Part shown: positions 42,401 to 49,395 of the stretch, in pieces | Numbering within the stretch: the stretch's first letter is position 1 | Layout: each line of letters starts with the position of its first letter | Source: Ahaetulla prasina | Lineage: Eukaryota; Chordata; Lepidosauria; Squamata; Colubridae | Direction of reading: 5' to 3' | Assembly: GCF_028640845.1 (NCBI RefSeq) | Contig: NC_080539.1 | Span: forward strand, 101,024,554 to 101,088,553 | Length of the DNA stretch: 64,000 nt | Notes under the pieces: model-generated | The model's input: only the letters and a program-made list of their open reading frames with translations | What the model was told of the DNA's origin: nothing | Databases searched by the model: none | Made by a program: the position numbers and the translations under genes

Positions 42401-45400
42401 AAAGATTCTGATCATGCAGAAGTTATGGTGGACTTAGATTTTAATTTTGAGAAAAAGAAGCTATTGGAGATATGAGGAGAAATTGTATAAAATGAAAAGG
42501 ATAAAAATGGATACTTAAAAACTGGAGGAAAGTTGGAGATTAAATGATACGGGAGGTTAAATTTGAAATTGTTTGGGATGCGATGAAAGCGGTGTTTAGA
42601 GGAGAGTATTAAATTATCAAGTAGGAAATATAAAAATTATAAAATTAAAATGGAAAGAGATAAAAATCAGATTAAAGAATTGGAAAATCAATTTTGCTTA
42701 CTAAAGAAAAAAATTCTTCAGGAGCTTAATATGTTAAGAAATAAAATGATAGAAGAAGATACAGAGTTAGTAAAAGAAATTTGAGATTTTAAATAGGAAT
42801 TTTTGAATTTAGTAATAGAAATTCTAAATTATTGGCAAAGATGGCGAAAGATAAAAGAGAAGAGAGAAATTGGAGTTTTGATAGATGATAGAGGTATAAG
42901 ATGTTATAAAAATTAGAGAAATGTGAAGTGGTTAGAAATTTTTTCAGAATCTATATTCAAAGAAACCAATTAATCGGGAAAATTGCAAAGCTATTTAGAA
43001 AAGTATGTGGTGAAAATTGATCAAACATATAAGGAATTGATGGAAGAAGATATAACACAAGATGAGATTAATGGAATAATACAAAAATTAAAATTAGGGA
43101 AAGCTCCAGGTGAGGATGGATTACCTGTTGAGTTTTATAAAGAATTTAAAGAATTAATAATACCAAGATTGCAACAATCATTCCATGGAATATTACATGG
43201 TGGGAAGTACCTTCGTCATGGAATAGAACGGTGATATCCTAATTCCTAAACCAGATAAAGATTTAGAAAGGATTGAGTCCTATCATTTCTTTAATTAATC
43301 AGGATGCAAAGATATTTACTGCTATTATAAGTAATAGATTAAATAGATTTATAGATAGATATATAAGTTATAATCAAGTAGGTTTTGTGAAGGGTAGATA
43401 CATGAGTGATATTGTTAGAAGAGTATTAAATATTATAGATGTAGCTGAATATAATGGTGATAAAATTGGTATAGTATCATTGGATATTTTTAAAGCTTTT
43501 GATTCTGTACAATGGGAAACAATTAAAGTAATTGTGGAGGCTTTAGGCTTTGGTAATAAGTTTATACATGGTATTTCAAAATTGTACCAAAAAAGGAGTG
43601 CAAGAGTGAAGGTGAATGGAATATTAACTGAAGAGATAAAATTAGAAGCTGATGCGAGACAAGGATGTCCCTGTCCCCAACATTATTTTTATTGGCTATG
43701 GAAATATTGACAAAATGATAGAAAAGATGAAGAATTAGAAGGATATAAGGGTATAAGATAAATTTGTATCGGATGATACTTTAATTATTTTGAAAAATGT
43801 AGATCTGAAAAAGATATATAAGCATTTGATAGAATTTGAGGAAATGACAGGATTGAAAGTAAATTGGTCAAAGTCAGAATTATTGATGGATAGTAATGGT
43901 AATGAGTCTGAGAATATGCAAGAGCAATTTGGGATAAGGATTAAAAACACATTGAAATATTTGGGTATAGTGCTTTCACTTAAGGTTAAAGAATTGAAAA
44001 AACTTAATTATGATGTGGTGATTAACGAAATTGAGAAGAAGATAGATAAATATAAAATTTTAAAGTTGTCTTGGTTTGGTAGAATTGCAATGTGTAAGAT
44101 GATGTTGTTGCCCAAGTTCAACTTTTTATTCGAGATGCTACCACTAAATTTGACAGAGAAAGATATTGAAGGATATCAGAAAAAACTGGATAAATTTTGC
44201 AACGGTGGCAAAAGACCTAGATTAGTGAAGAAAATGTGGTATCAAAATCAAAAGGAAGGTGGATTAGGAATCCCCAAATTATTTAATTATTACTGTGCGT
44301 ATGGTATCCGGATAGTGGTAAAAATACTTAAAGGTGAAGATAACTATTGGAGAGACTTAGAGTTAAGGGATATAGAGAAATTTGGATCAAGGTGGTTTTT
44401 AGATAAAGCAAATTTAAAATGTGTAAGTAGAAGTTATTGGTTAAAGGGATTAAGTAAAATGTGGAACAAATTTGTTAAAATTTTAATTCCGGATATAGTC
44501 TTTTTGGGGGAGACAACTGGAATTTGGCCGATTAAAAATAATATAAAACGTAATGAAGTGATTAAAGAGGAAAATATAGAAATTATTAGAGATTGGATAA
44601 AAGTTATGGGAAATGAAAGGAGGAATAAAGAAATTATTGAAAATTAGGGTTATGTTGGTTTGAAAAATACAGATAGAAAATGGACAAAAACTAAAGGAAA
44701 ATTATTTGATAAATAGATGTGAAACTGAATTTGAATATTTAGTATCTCGGATTATGAAAGATGAAATTGGGCTAAAGGGACTCGTTAGTAGGGTTTATAA
44801 GATTATAAATTCTGATGAAAATTACAAGAGTGATGAGGACAAATTGGGAAAAAGATCTTAATATTGAAATACCAGAGTCAGATTGGAATGTGAATTGGAA
44901 GAGTAGAATTATGAGAACTTTATCTATAAGGATTAAAGAGCACAATTATAAAGTTGTTTGGAAATGGTATTTGACTCCAGTAAGATTGTCACAAATGGAT
45001 AAAAAAATTAGTAAAAAATGTTGGAGATGTGAGATGGAATTGGGGACTTATGAACATATGTGGTATAATTGTGATAAGGTTAAAAAGTTTTGGCAACAAT
45101 TGGAGAAAATGATATTTGAAATGATGGGGAAAGTAATAACATTGAGAGTGGAAACTATATTATTGTTGGTAATTAAGGAAATAGAATTAACAAAATATGA
45201 AAAAGAATTGATTAGAATTATGATTATAATAGGTAGAATTATAATAGCTAGATATTGGAAACTAGATGTGATTTTTAGAATAGAAGAGTGGAATTCTGAA
45301 ATGTGGAAATTAGCTTTAAATGATAAAATGACATGTGATATTAAAATTAGAAGTGGTGTGTATAAAGAAGATATTTTCTGGAAGACTTGGAAACCATTTG

Positions 45401-47824
45401 TGGACTTTGCGCTTGGAACATTGGACGCTTCAGTACCTGTACCTCGAGAACGTGGATTTTGGCAATCATGAGGATATATCCGAAGACCCAAATCTTCCTT
45501 TTATGTATAGCACAAGGGTGTAATAATGTATTTTTTTTTGTTTGTTGTAAAAAAAGTAATAAATAAAAAAAAAGAAAAAAAAAAAGAGTGTCCTACAGCT
45601 GCACGTGGTAAAGACCGATAGGCATCTTTTAGTGTTGTGTAGCAGTGGTCTAGAGTATTCTTGCCTCTGGTGGGACAATTGACATGCTGAAAGTATTTTG
45701 GTAGTTCTTTCCTTAAGTTTGCCTTGTTTAGATCTCCCAAAACAATGGCCAGTGAATCAGGGTGTTTGGCTTCAGCCTCCATGATTTGGTCAGCTAGAGT
45801 TCGTAATGCCTTGTTTACACAGGCTTGTGGTGGGACATAAACAGCAATTAGAAGAAATGAGGAAAATTCACGAGGCGAATAGTAAGGTTTGCAGTTGATA
45901 ATTAGAGTCTCTAAATTGTTGTCACAGAATTTGTAAATTATGTTAAAATCTTGACACCAGGTTGAATTAATATATAGGCATAAGCCTCCTCCTTTCTTTT
46001 TACCAGATGTTTCTGGAATCCTGTCTGATCGTTCAATTTGAAATCCTGGAATGTTCAGGCTGCTATTTTCAATTGATTCATTTAACCAGGTTTCAGAATT
46101 TCAGGTTTTAGAAATGGTGGTAGATTTTAGGAAAAACCCTTCCATACTTCCACCTCTCACAATACTTGACAACACAGTATCAACAGTAGAAACCTTCAAA
46201 TTTCTGGGTTCTATCATATCGCAAGATCTCAAATGGACAGCTAACATCAAAAACATCATTAAAAAAGGACAACAAAGAATGTTCTTTCTGCCCCAACTCA
46301 GTAAGCTCAAACTGCCCAAGGAGCTGCTGATCCAGTTCTACAGAGGAATTATTGAGTCTGTCATTTGCACCTCTATAACTGTCTGGTTCGGTTCTGCAAC
46401 CCAACAAGAAAAACACAGACTTCAGAGGATAATTAGAACTGCAGAAAAAATAATTGCTACCAACTTGCCTTCCATTGAGGACCTGTATACTGCACGAATC
46501 AAGAAGAGAGCCGTGAAAATATTTGCAGATCCCTCGCATCCTGGACATAAACTGTTTCAACTCCTACCCTCAAAACGACGCTATAGAGCACTGCACACCA
46601 GAACAACTAGGCCAGAACAGTTTTTCCCGAAGGCCATCACTCTGCTAAACAAATAATTCCCTCAACACTGTCAGACTATTTACTGAATCTGCACTACTAT
46701 TAATCGTTTCATAGTTCCCATCACCAATCTCTTTCCACTTATGACTGTATGACTATAACTTGTTGCTGGCAATCCTTATGATTTATATTGATATATTGAT
46801 CATCAATTGTGTTGTAAATGTTGTACCTTGATGAACGTATCTTTTCTTTTATGTACACTGAGAGCATATGCACCAAGACAAATTCCTTGTGTGTCCAATC
46901 ACACTTGGCCAATAAAAAATTCTATTCTATTCTATTCTATTCTATTACCAAAGTCCAGAAACACATTTTATTTACAAATATTCAGAATCAATATTTTACT
47001 ACCAGTTTTGTGGGTGTGGCTTGATGGGCATGGTGTGGCTTGATGGGCGTGGCAGTGGAAGAATACTGCAAAATCTCCATTCCTTCCCCACTCCTGGGGG
47101 AAGGCTATTGCAAAATCTCCATTCCCTCCCCACTCCCTGGGGGAAGGCTATTGCAAAATCTCCATTCCCTCCCCACTCCCTGGGGGAAGGCTATTGCAAA
47201 ATCTCCATTCCCACTCCACTCATGGGGGAAGGATATTGCAAAATCTCCATTCCCACCCCACTCGGGGGCCAGCCAGAGGCGGTATTCACCGGTTCTCCGA
47301 ACTGCTCAAAATTTCCACTCCCGGGTCTCCAGAACCTGCTGGATTTCACTCCTGTGTCATGCAGTGTATATTGGAGGTGGTGACCCTTTTGAGAACTATA
47401 TGCAACGAAATTTCATTTTAACGTATGTCGATTAGTGTACTTTCAAAGTGACAATAAAGTTATTCTCTCTCTCTCTCTCTGTGTGTGTGTTTGTGTTTGT
47501 GTGTGTCTGTCTCTGGGATCACCTGACTCACTGAACCGAAGATCTCTCGCCCCCAGCTACGGCTTTCTCTCCCCCCCCTCAATGATATTATACCCGCGCA
47601 GTAAAGAGGGGGAAGGGTCGAACCTAGTTTTTTGGTCGTTAAGATACCCACAGAGAACCTAAGCAGGGGGGACGGACGGGCTTTGCCGACTGTTAACCCC
47701 TCTCCTCTAACTTACAATAATAAGATACCACAGGTTCACGCTTCTCGAGCTCCTGCGCGGTTCTCAGGAAGTGCTGAATGGGCTTGAATTGCGGAGGCAG
47801 CGGGGGGAGTCCCGAGGCAGCCAT
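12294..47824 (-). CDS. VTA1: VTA1 (LIP5), vacuolar protein sorting-associated protein VTA1 homolog; 8 coding exons, complete
   Basis: Cytosolic cofactor of the ESCRT machinery. It binds ESCRT-III subunits (CHMP5, CHMP1B) through N-terminal MIT-like repeats and stimulates the VPS4 ATPase through its C-terminal domain in multivesicular-body sorting, abscission and membrane repair (family knowledge). Joined exons, in transcript order: 47716-47824, 34633-34727, 24716-24843, 24142-24217, 20687-20795, 17431-17598, 15979-16059, 12294-12439. They sum to 912 nt, giving 303 aa against about 307 in human. All introns are GT-AG and all split codons restore family residues. Residues 1 to about 150 are the Vta1 N-terminal domain, about 165-255 a Ser/Pro-rich linker, and about 258-303 the VPS4-binding domain ending [11 protein letters not shown]. 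The start ATG sits in a strong Kozak context (GCGCCATGG). No frameshift or missing exon is seen. Orthology is by remembered family sequence, not by a search. Confidence 0.97.
12440..15978 (-). other. VTA1: VTA1 intron 7
   Basis: 3.5-kb AT-rich intron between exons 7 and 8. No mobile element is recognised. There are short tandem and palindromic AT motifs (for example near 13220-13275 and 15262-15308). Confidence 0.85.
15979..16059 (-). CDS. VTA1: VTA1 coding exon 7
   Basis: 81 nt finishing Gly229 and encoding [20 protein letters not shown], then YNVQPA and the first base of Gly256. The acceptor is ATTTATAG and the donor GTAAGC. This is linker sequence preceding the VPS4-binding domain. Confidence 0.93.
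16800..17059. mobile_element. Non-autonomous DNA transposon fragment
   Basis: Contains 'cttcccataaacaaagtcaa', 'tcacttaacaaccacca' and ends GAACTACCTGTA, matching the right end of the copy at 23380-23652. It lies in VTA1 intron 6. Confidence 0.5.
17431..17598 (-). CDS. VTA1: VTA1 coding exon 6 (Ser/Pro-rich linker)
   Basis: 168 nt, residues 173-228 plus one base of Gly229. It starts [15 protein letters not shown] and ends [16 protein letters not shown]. The low-complexity Ser/Thr/Pro linker is the most variable part of the protein; the [15 protein letters not shown] segment is conserved in vertebrate VTA1. The acceptor is TATGCAAG and the donor GTGAG. Confidence 0.95.
17757..18112 (-). mobile_element. 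tRNA-derived SINE, Sauria/Squam type
   Basis: Nearly complete copy in VTA1 intron 5. On the minus strand there is an A-box-like GGTGGTTCAGTGGCTAAG, a B-box-like GGTTCAAAT, the central phrase GTTTAGTCATGCTGGCCACA, and the conserved tail around GCGAGGGAATCTTTACCC. The 3' tail type is the one shared with Bov-B LINEs in squamates (family knowledge). Confidence 0.92.
18160..18245. mobile_element. Short DNA transposon fragment
   Basis: Resembles the internal part of the GACTACCTGTA family ('aagatcgtaagaacagttgtgg', 'taactgttttgcttaatgag'). Confidence 0.4.
18673..18870 (-). mobile_element. L3-type LINE 3' end with (AATAG)n tail
   Basis: (TAGAA)n at 18673-18692 followed by the conserved 3' UTR 'ttattggccaagtgtgattg'. 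5'-truncated. The sequence beyond about 18760 differs from the young copies, pointing to another subfamily. Confidence 0.85.
19970..20268 (+). mobile_element. Short L1-like 3' end bounded by a 48-bp direct duplication
   Basis: 48 bp at 19970-20017 recur without change at 20221-20268. The 203 bp between them include a purine-rich GGGGGAGGGGGAG stretch and an A-rich end like snake L1 3' UTRs. It is compatible with a severely 5'-truncated L1 insertion with an unusually long target duplication. It lies in VTA1 intron 5. Confidence 0.6.
20360..20460. repeat. AT-rich tandem repeat
   Basis: About 2.3 copies of a unit of roughly 46 bp containing TTTATGTATTATGCATTTGT and AACTGTTACATAAA. It sits 230 bp beyond the donor of VTA1 exon 5, in intron 5. 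Confidence 0.85.
20687..20795 (-). CDS. VTA1: VTA1 coding exon 5
   Basis: 109 nt encoding residues 137-172 plus the first base of Asp173: [20 protein letters not shown], then [16 protein letters not shown]. The acceptor is TTTTCTAG and the donor GTAACA. It contains the last conserved helix of the N-terminal domain and enters the acidic linker. Confidence 0.97.
21221..21525. mobile_element. hAT MITE, 305 bp
   Basis: Inverted termini CAGGGGTGTCAAACTC / GAGTTTGACACCCCTG. Flanks are GTCTAGCA (21213-21220) and GACTAGCA (21526-21533), 7 of 8 identical. It differs from the 100-135-bp family in sequence inside the termini. It lies in VTA1 intron 4. Confidence 0.9.
23380..23652. mobile_element. Non-autonomous DNA transposon copy
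   Basis: Includes 'ttgccaagtgccctgtgatc', 'ttaatgactgctttgctcaa' and the terminal phrase 'gtcataggttgaggactacc' followed by TGTA. I recall this as a very abundant snake/lizard repeat; superfamily is not settled from this copy. Confidence 0.6.
24142..24217 (-). CDS. VTA1: VTA1 coding exon 4
   Basis: 76 nt finishing Lys111 and encoding residues 112-136: [19 protein letters not shown], then GELTDE. The acceptor is TTTTTCCAG and the donor GTAAG. It is part of the second MIT-like repeat of the N-terminal domain. Confidence 0.97.
24405..24650 (-). mobile_element. MIR-like CORE-SINE with L2-type tail
   Basis: The 3' side has the L2-like phrase 'atttatatcccacctttcc'. The middle carries the MIR-like CORE block around 'gtgactggttcaaagtcacc'. 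The 5' end has a tRNA-like 'tagtggtctttagtagacca' region. It lies in the 498-nt intron between exons 3 and 4, filling about half of it. Confidence 0.7.
24716..24843 (-). CDS. VTA1: VTA1 coding exon 3
   Basis: 128 nt encoding residues 69-110 plus two bases of Lys111: [20 protein letters not shown], then [20 protein letters not shown] and FHK. The acceptor is TTTTTTTTAG and the donor GTAGGTAGC. It begins with Met where I recall Leu in human VTA1; this is an internal residue, not a start. It is separated from exon 4 by only 498 nt. Confidence 0.97.
25328..25560 (-). mobile_element. tRNA-derived SINE
   Basis: Conserved squamate SINE phrases: 'gcttcatattgctttacag', 'tcagcatattgcccccaact', 'ggatggaaggttgcgtcaac', and a tRNA-like end 'ccattgtgccaccagggctc'. 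It is on the minus strand in VTA1 intron 2. Confidence 0.75.
25764..27595 (-). mobile_element. L2-like LINE, 5'-truncated, GC-rich, RT motifs preserved
   Basis: 1.8 kb. From its 3' end: (ATTT)n tail, 3' hairpin CCGCCCT...AGGGCGG, then coding sequence on the minus strand split by a few frameshifts. RT blocks include DYRPVSNL and [14 protein letters not shown] (27105-27593), then the catalytic [10 protein letters not shown] (in 26624-26893). The C-terminal block has [12 protein letters not shown] and QNAAARVI (25959-26726). No endonuclease region remains. It is much more GC-rich than the surrounding intron, suggesting a fairly recent insertion. Confidence 0.9.
25959..26726 (-). pseudogene. L2-like LINE reverse transcriptase C-terminal region
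   Basis: 255-aa open stretch. It contains [20 protein letters not shown], the [12 protein letters not shown] and [10 protein letters not shown] motifs typical of L2/CR1-group polymerases, and [15 protein letters not shown]. It ends [16 protein letters not shown]. It is part of a truncated, frameshifted retrotransposon, not a host gene. Confidence 0.85.
27600..29090 (-). mobile_element. Older, decayed relative of the L2-like LINE
   Basis: Follows the same order of segments as the young copy beside it (for example 'catccagatctgaacagtct' parallels 'catccagacccgtacagcct', and TTTCTTAAGGAGGG parallels TTCTTAAGGAGGGG). It is AT-rich, full of stops and indels. Borders are approximate. Confidence 0.65.
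29318..29982 (+). mobile_element. Probable solo LTR
   Basis: 665 bp starting TGTCATGCC and ending GGTCATCACA. It is GC-rich in an AT-rich intron, with a TATA-like CTATAAGGG near 29563 and a polyadenylation signal AATAAA near 29920. Flanks GGTTG and GATTG match at four of five bases. No internal retroelement genes are nearby. LTR superfamily undetermined. Confidence 0.65.
30600..33846 (+). mobile_element. L3-type (CR1/L2 superfamily) LINE, nearly full length, frameshifted
   Basis: About 3.25 kb. It begins next to AAGATGGCGCCGACGAAGG. A basic N-terminal region ([11 protein letters not shown]) and an APE-type endonuclease ([49 protein letters not shown]) are read from 30621 to 31724. Small deletions then shift frame near 31680 and 31750. 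RT follows at 31968-32618 ([34 protein letters not shown]) and 32741-33196 ([23 protein letters not shown]). It ends with a 3' UTR and (ATTCT)n at about 33808-33846. It lies antisense to VTA1 in intron 2. Confidence 0.93.
30621..31724 (+). pseudogene. L3-type LINE endonuclease region of ORF2
   Basis: 367-aa open stretch with APE-endonuclease signatures: [58 protein letters not shown] and VGHSDH. Compared with the copies at 39470-39690 it lacks one T near 31680, which ends the frame; the RT continues in other frames downstream. Confidence 0.9.
33850..34632. other. VTA1 intron 2, 5' portion, nothing recognised
   Basis: AT-rich sequence between the LINE tail and exon 2, with no repeat or exon recognised. 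Confidence 0.5.
34633..34727 (-). CDS. VTA1: VTA1 coding exon 2
   Basis: 95 nt encoding the end of Cys37 through Ala68: [18 protein letters not shown], then [13 protein letters not shown]. The acceptor is TTTTACAG and the donor GTAAGTTTC. It completes the first MIT-like helical repeat that contacts ESCRT-III tails in the family. The preceding intron (34728-47715, 13 kb) and the following one (24844-34632, 9.8 kb) are the two large, transposon-filled introns. Confidence 0.97.
34803..34879. mobile_element. hAT MITE, internally deleted
   Basis: Right terminus GGTTGGAGACCCCTG intact; the left arm is reduced to CAGGGAGC. Flanks are CTCCAAAC (34795-34802) and CCCCAAAC (34880-34887), 7 of 8 identical. 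It sits 75 bp upstream of VTA1 exon 2 in intron 1. Confidence 0.8.
35690..35910 (-). mobile_element. MIR-like SINE, degenerate
   Basis: Same segment order as the SINE at 24405-24650: 'gataactcaaggcagcaaac', then a GTTGGGCTGAG-like CORE, then a remnant tRNA-like end. Heavily mutated. Confidence 0.5.
35915..37350. other. VTA1 intron 1, nothing recognised
   Basis: AT-rich intronic sequence with no repeat or exon recognised. Confidence 0.5.
37356..39701 (-). mobile_element. L3-type LINE, 3' part (left half of an L1-interrupted copy)
   Basis: Read on the minus strand this is the EN end, linker, RT and 3' UTR of the L3-type LINE. It ends in a perfect (AATAG)n array at 37356-37413. RT motifs include [35 protein letters not shown] and an intact catalytic FADDTT near 38345. 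Frameshifts occur at about 38450 and 39060. Its 5' continuation resumes at 45600, beyond an L1 insertion. Confidence 0.95.
39686..39701. repeat. Left target-site duplication of the nested L1
   Basis: AAGAGTGTCCTACAGC, repeated at 45584-45599. The first two A residues are ambiguous with the L1 tail, so the duplication is 14-16 bp. Confidence 0.92.
40497..41316 (+). pseudogene. L1 ORF1 (nucleic-acid-binding chaperone), frameshifted
   Basis: Starts [19 protein letters not shown]. It continues through a coiled-coil-like segment ([12 protein letters not shown], then [20 protein letters not shown]), an RRM-like block ([30 protein letters not shown]) and a basic C-terminal domain ([28 protein letters not shown]). 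Frame breaks occur near 40660 and 40955. Family: L1 ORF1p, an RNA-binding trimer of the L1 RNP. Confidence 0.88.
41745..45471 (+). pseudogene. L1 ORF2 (endonuclease-reverse transcriptase), multiply broken
   Basis: Starts [13 protein letters not shown] with the APE endonuclease signature. RT blocks are visible: [18 protein letters not shown] (43100), [29 protein letters not shown] and RQGCPCP (43273-43710). The catalytic FADD is altered to a VSDD-like form near 43766. The long C-terminal stretches 43790-44647 and 44815-45471 include a zinc-knuckle-like [18 protein letters not shown]. Many stops and indels make it non-functional. Confidence 0.9.
45584..45599. repeat. Right target-site duplication of the nested L1
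   Basis: Second copy of AAGAGTGTCCTACAGC, immediately after the L1 A-rich tail. Removing 39702-45599 restores a continuous L3-type LINE coding region (the segment encoding the endonuclease GHSDH motif). Confidence 0.92.
45600..46097 (-). mobile_element. L3-type LINE, 5' part (right half of the L1-interrupted copy)
   Basis: Encodes on the minus strand the endonuclease segment from about [12 protein letters not shown] through [20 protein letters not shown]. It is 5'-truncated at about 46097, exactly where a plus-strand L3-type copy begins. Confidence 0.93.
46100..46946 (+). mobile_element. L3-type LINE 3' end, head to head with the preceding copy
   Basis: Starts in the RT C-terminal region ([18 protein letters not shown]), stays open to about 46656 (201 aa), then the 3' UTR and (ATTCT)n at 46917-46946. 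It is almost identical to the reverse complement of 37414-38210. Confidence 0.93.
47060..47275. repeat. 43-bp minisatellite in VTA1 intron 1, near exon 1
   Basis: About five tandem units containing GCAAAATCTCCATTCCC and CTGGGGGAAGG. CTATTG starts at 47105, 47148 and 47191, exactly 43 bp apart, with variant units on either side. Downstream sequence (47270-47345) looks like part of a wider snake interspersed repeat ('ccggttctccgaactgctc'). Confidence 0.9.
47345..47512 (+). mobile_element. LINE-like 3' end with (CT)n(GT)n microsatellite
   Basis: Ends in the phrase AAAGTGACAATAAAGTTATT, typical of some L2/CR1-group 3' ends, followed directly by (CT)n and (GT)n at about 47463-47512. It ends 200 bp before the VTA1 exon 1 donor. 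Confidence 0.6.
47716..47824 (-). CDS. VTA1: VTA1 coding exon 1
   Basis: Encodes residues 1-36 plus the first base of Cys37. The protein starts [17 protein letters not shown] and ends EPVVSYY, matching the VTA1 N-terminus. The donor is GTAAGTTAG, read on the minus strand from 47715. The exon lies inside a CpG-rich block. It contains the first helix of the MIT-like domain. Confidence 0.95.
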
Positions 47825-48070
47825 GGCGCTATGGATTCACTTCAAGGAAGGCAACTCAGTAAGCGGGGTAAAAAAAAGCCACCGCTACTACCCTATTACT
47901 ATCGCTCCTCCTCCTATTCAAGCATTTCCGTTTCCGGGCGGTGAACCGAAGAACGGGCTCCGAACGGCTCCTTTGAAGCGCGCATGCGTAGTAGGGCGCG
48001 AGGAGCGGCATCTTGATGCGCGGGCGGCAAGCCATTTGAGCAAAGAGGCTGTGGCTTCTGTGGTTTTTCT
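47825..48070 (-). promoter_or_regulatory. VTA1: CpG-rich promoter / 5' UTR region of VTA1
   Basis: GC- and CpG-dense block immediately upstream of the VTA1 ATG, in sharp contrast with the AT-rich surroundings. It includes an NRF1-like palindrome (GCGCATGCG, near 47979-47990), an ETS-type CCGGAAA on the minus strand near 47932-47938, and YY1-like motifs near 48008-48045. No TATA box is evident, which suggests a housekeeping, dispersed-start promoter. The transcription start site cannot be fixed from sequence. Confidence 0.7.
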
Positions 48071-48581
48071 AATAAACGTCCGGGTTCCTTTCTGGAAATG
48101 GGAACCCTCCGTTTGCAGGTGAAGAGTGGTGGAAAGAGGAGAAGCAGGGCTTTAAATCAAGCGATGTTTTAGGTGAAAAACGGTTTGAAAGAAGATAAAA
48201 AGGGATTCTTATTTTTTTTTTCCCCAGACGGGCATTGTTCACAACTTTTTCTGGCAGAAATAAATTCTTTTGCTTAGGGATGAGCTGACAAGAAGGCTCC
48301 CTTTTTCCCCTATATATGTTCTTTTTATTTATTTATTATTTATTTATTTATTTATTTATTTTTATTCAAAAAGTTTTACAAAATTTTTTTTCCCCTTTCC
48401 CCCCCTCCTCCCCCCTCCCTTCGCAACCGCCCTCCCCCCCCCGACTTCCCGGAACGAGCACAAGGTATAGTTAAAAATAAAACAAACATATGCTAAAAAA
48501 TTTTCGTCCCAACTTAATTATACCCCTACAATCATCAATTCCTAACTTCCCCCAAAAGCAATCAAAAATAATACATCATAA

Positions 48582-49395
48582 TCATTCAAAAACAGTCTGA
48601 TAACTCTTAGTCTGATATCTACGTTGAATATAGTCAATCCATTTTTTCCATTCCTTTAAGTATCTTTCTTGCATATTGTCTTTCAAAAAGGCTGATATCT
48701 TCGCCATCTCAGCCAAATTGGCAACTTTCAATATCCATTCTTCTATTGTTGGTACTTCTTTTTTCTTCCAATATTGTCCTATTAGTAATCTTGCTGCAGT
48801 TATTAGATTTAAAATCAATTTAGTCTCAATTACTGTACAATCCGTAATAATTCCCAACAAGAAAAATTGCGGCAGGAACTTTATCTTCTTTTTCAAAACA
48901 TTTTGTAAAATCCACCAAATTTTTATCCAAAAGGCCTTTATGTCCTTACAAGTCCACCAAATGTGAAAATATGTAGCGTCATCACAATTACATCTCCAAC
49001 ATTTTGCTTGCATTTCTGGATACATACACGATAATTTTTTAGGATCTAGATGCCATCTATAAAACATTTTATAAAAATTTTCCCTCAGATTCTGTGCCTG
49101 CGTGAATTTAACATTTCTAACCCAAATTTTTTCCCACGTTTCCAATAATATTGGCTCCTGAAAATTTTGTGCCCACTTTATCATACAGTCTGCCATGTTT
49201 TTTCTCCAAAGCTGAAGCAACATAATGTTTACCTAACTTTGAGTTTATTAGGTACTTTTGATCTGATAATTTAATATGCGTTTCTTGTAAGCAAATAACA
49301 TCATTTTTAAATTGTTTCAAATAATGAAATATTTTTCTTCTCTTCTGAGCTGAGTTCAAACCATTGACATTCCAAGTCAAGATTTTATTTGCCAT
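48582..49395 (-). pseudogene. L1 ORF2 remnant: endonuclease start joined to C-terminus, RT deleted
   Basis: From 49395: MANKILTWNVNGLNSAQKRR, then CLQETHIKLSD and SKLGKHYVASALEKK. After about 49200 the sequence is ORF2 C-terminal (DCMIKWAQNFQEPILLETWE, and a zinc-knuckle-like CWRCNCDDATYFHIWWTC), in a different frame, ending YQTVFE at 48582. The catalytic EN residues beyond the N-terminus and the whole RT are absent. Confidence 0.88.

Larger units (their letters stand above)
39702..45583 (+). mobile_element. L1 LINE, apparently full length (5.9 kb), inserted in the L3-type LINE
   Basis: Begins GGGGGCGTGG at the left duplication and ends in an A-rich tail (AATAAA then a long A run) at the right duplication. 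It contains a 5' UTR of about 800 bp, ORF1 (40497-41316) and ORF2 (41745-45471), both with frameshifts or stops. Orientation is antisense to VTA1. The insertion is younger than the host LINE and lies wholly within VTA1 intron 1. Confidence 0.95.

Noticed and set aside
46051..46656. 201-aa plus-strand ORF as a possible host gene
   Set aside because: It is the C-terminal RT segment of an L3-type LINE, with matching copies at 33000-33550 and on the minus strand at 37678-38200.
47778..48122. 114-aa plus-strand ORF opposite VTA1 exon 1 and its promoter
   Set aside because: It is the antisense of exon 1 and CpG-rich promoter DNA. Long open frames are expected in GC-rich sequence and it shows no family motif.
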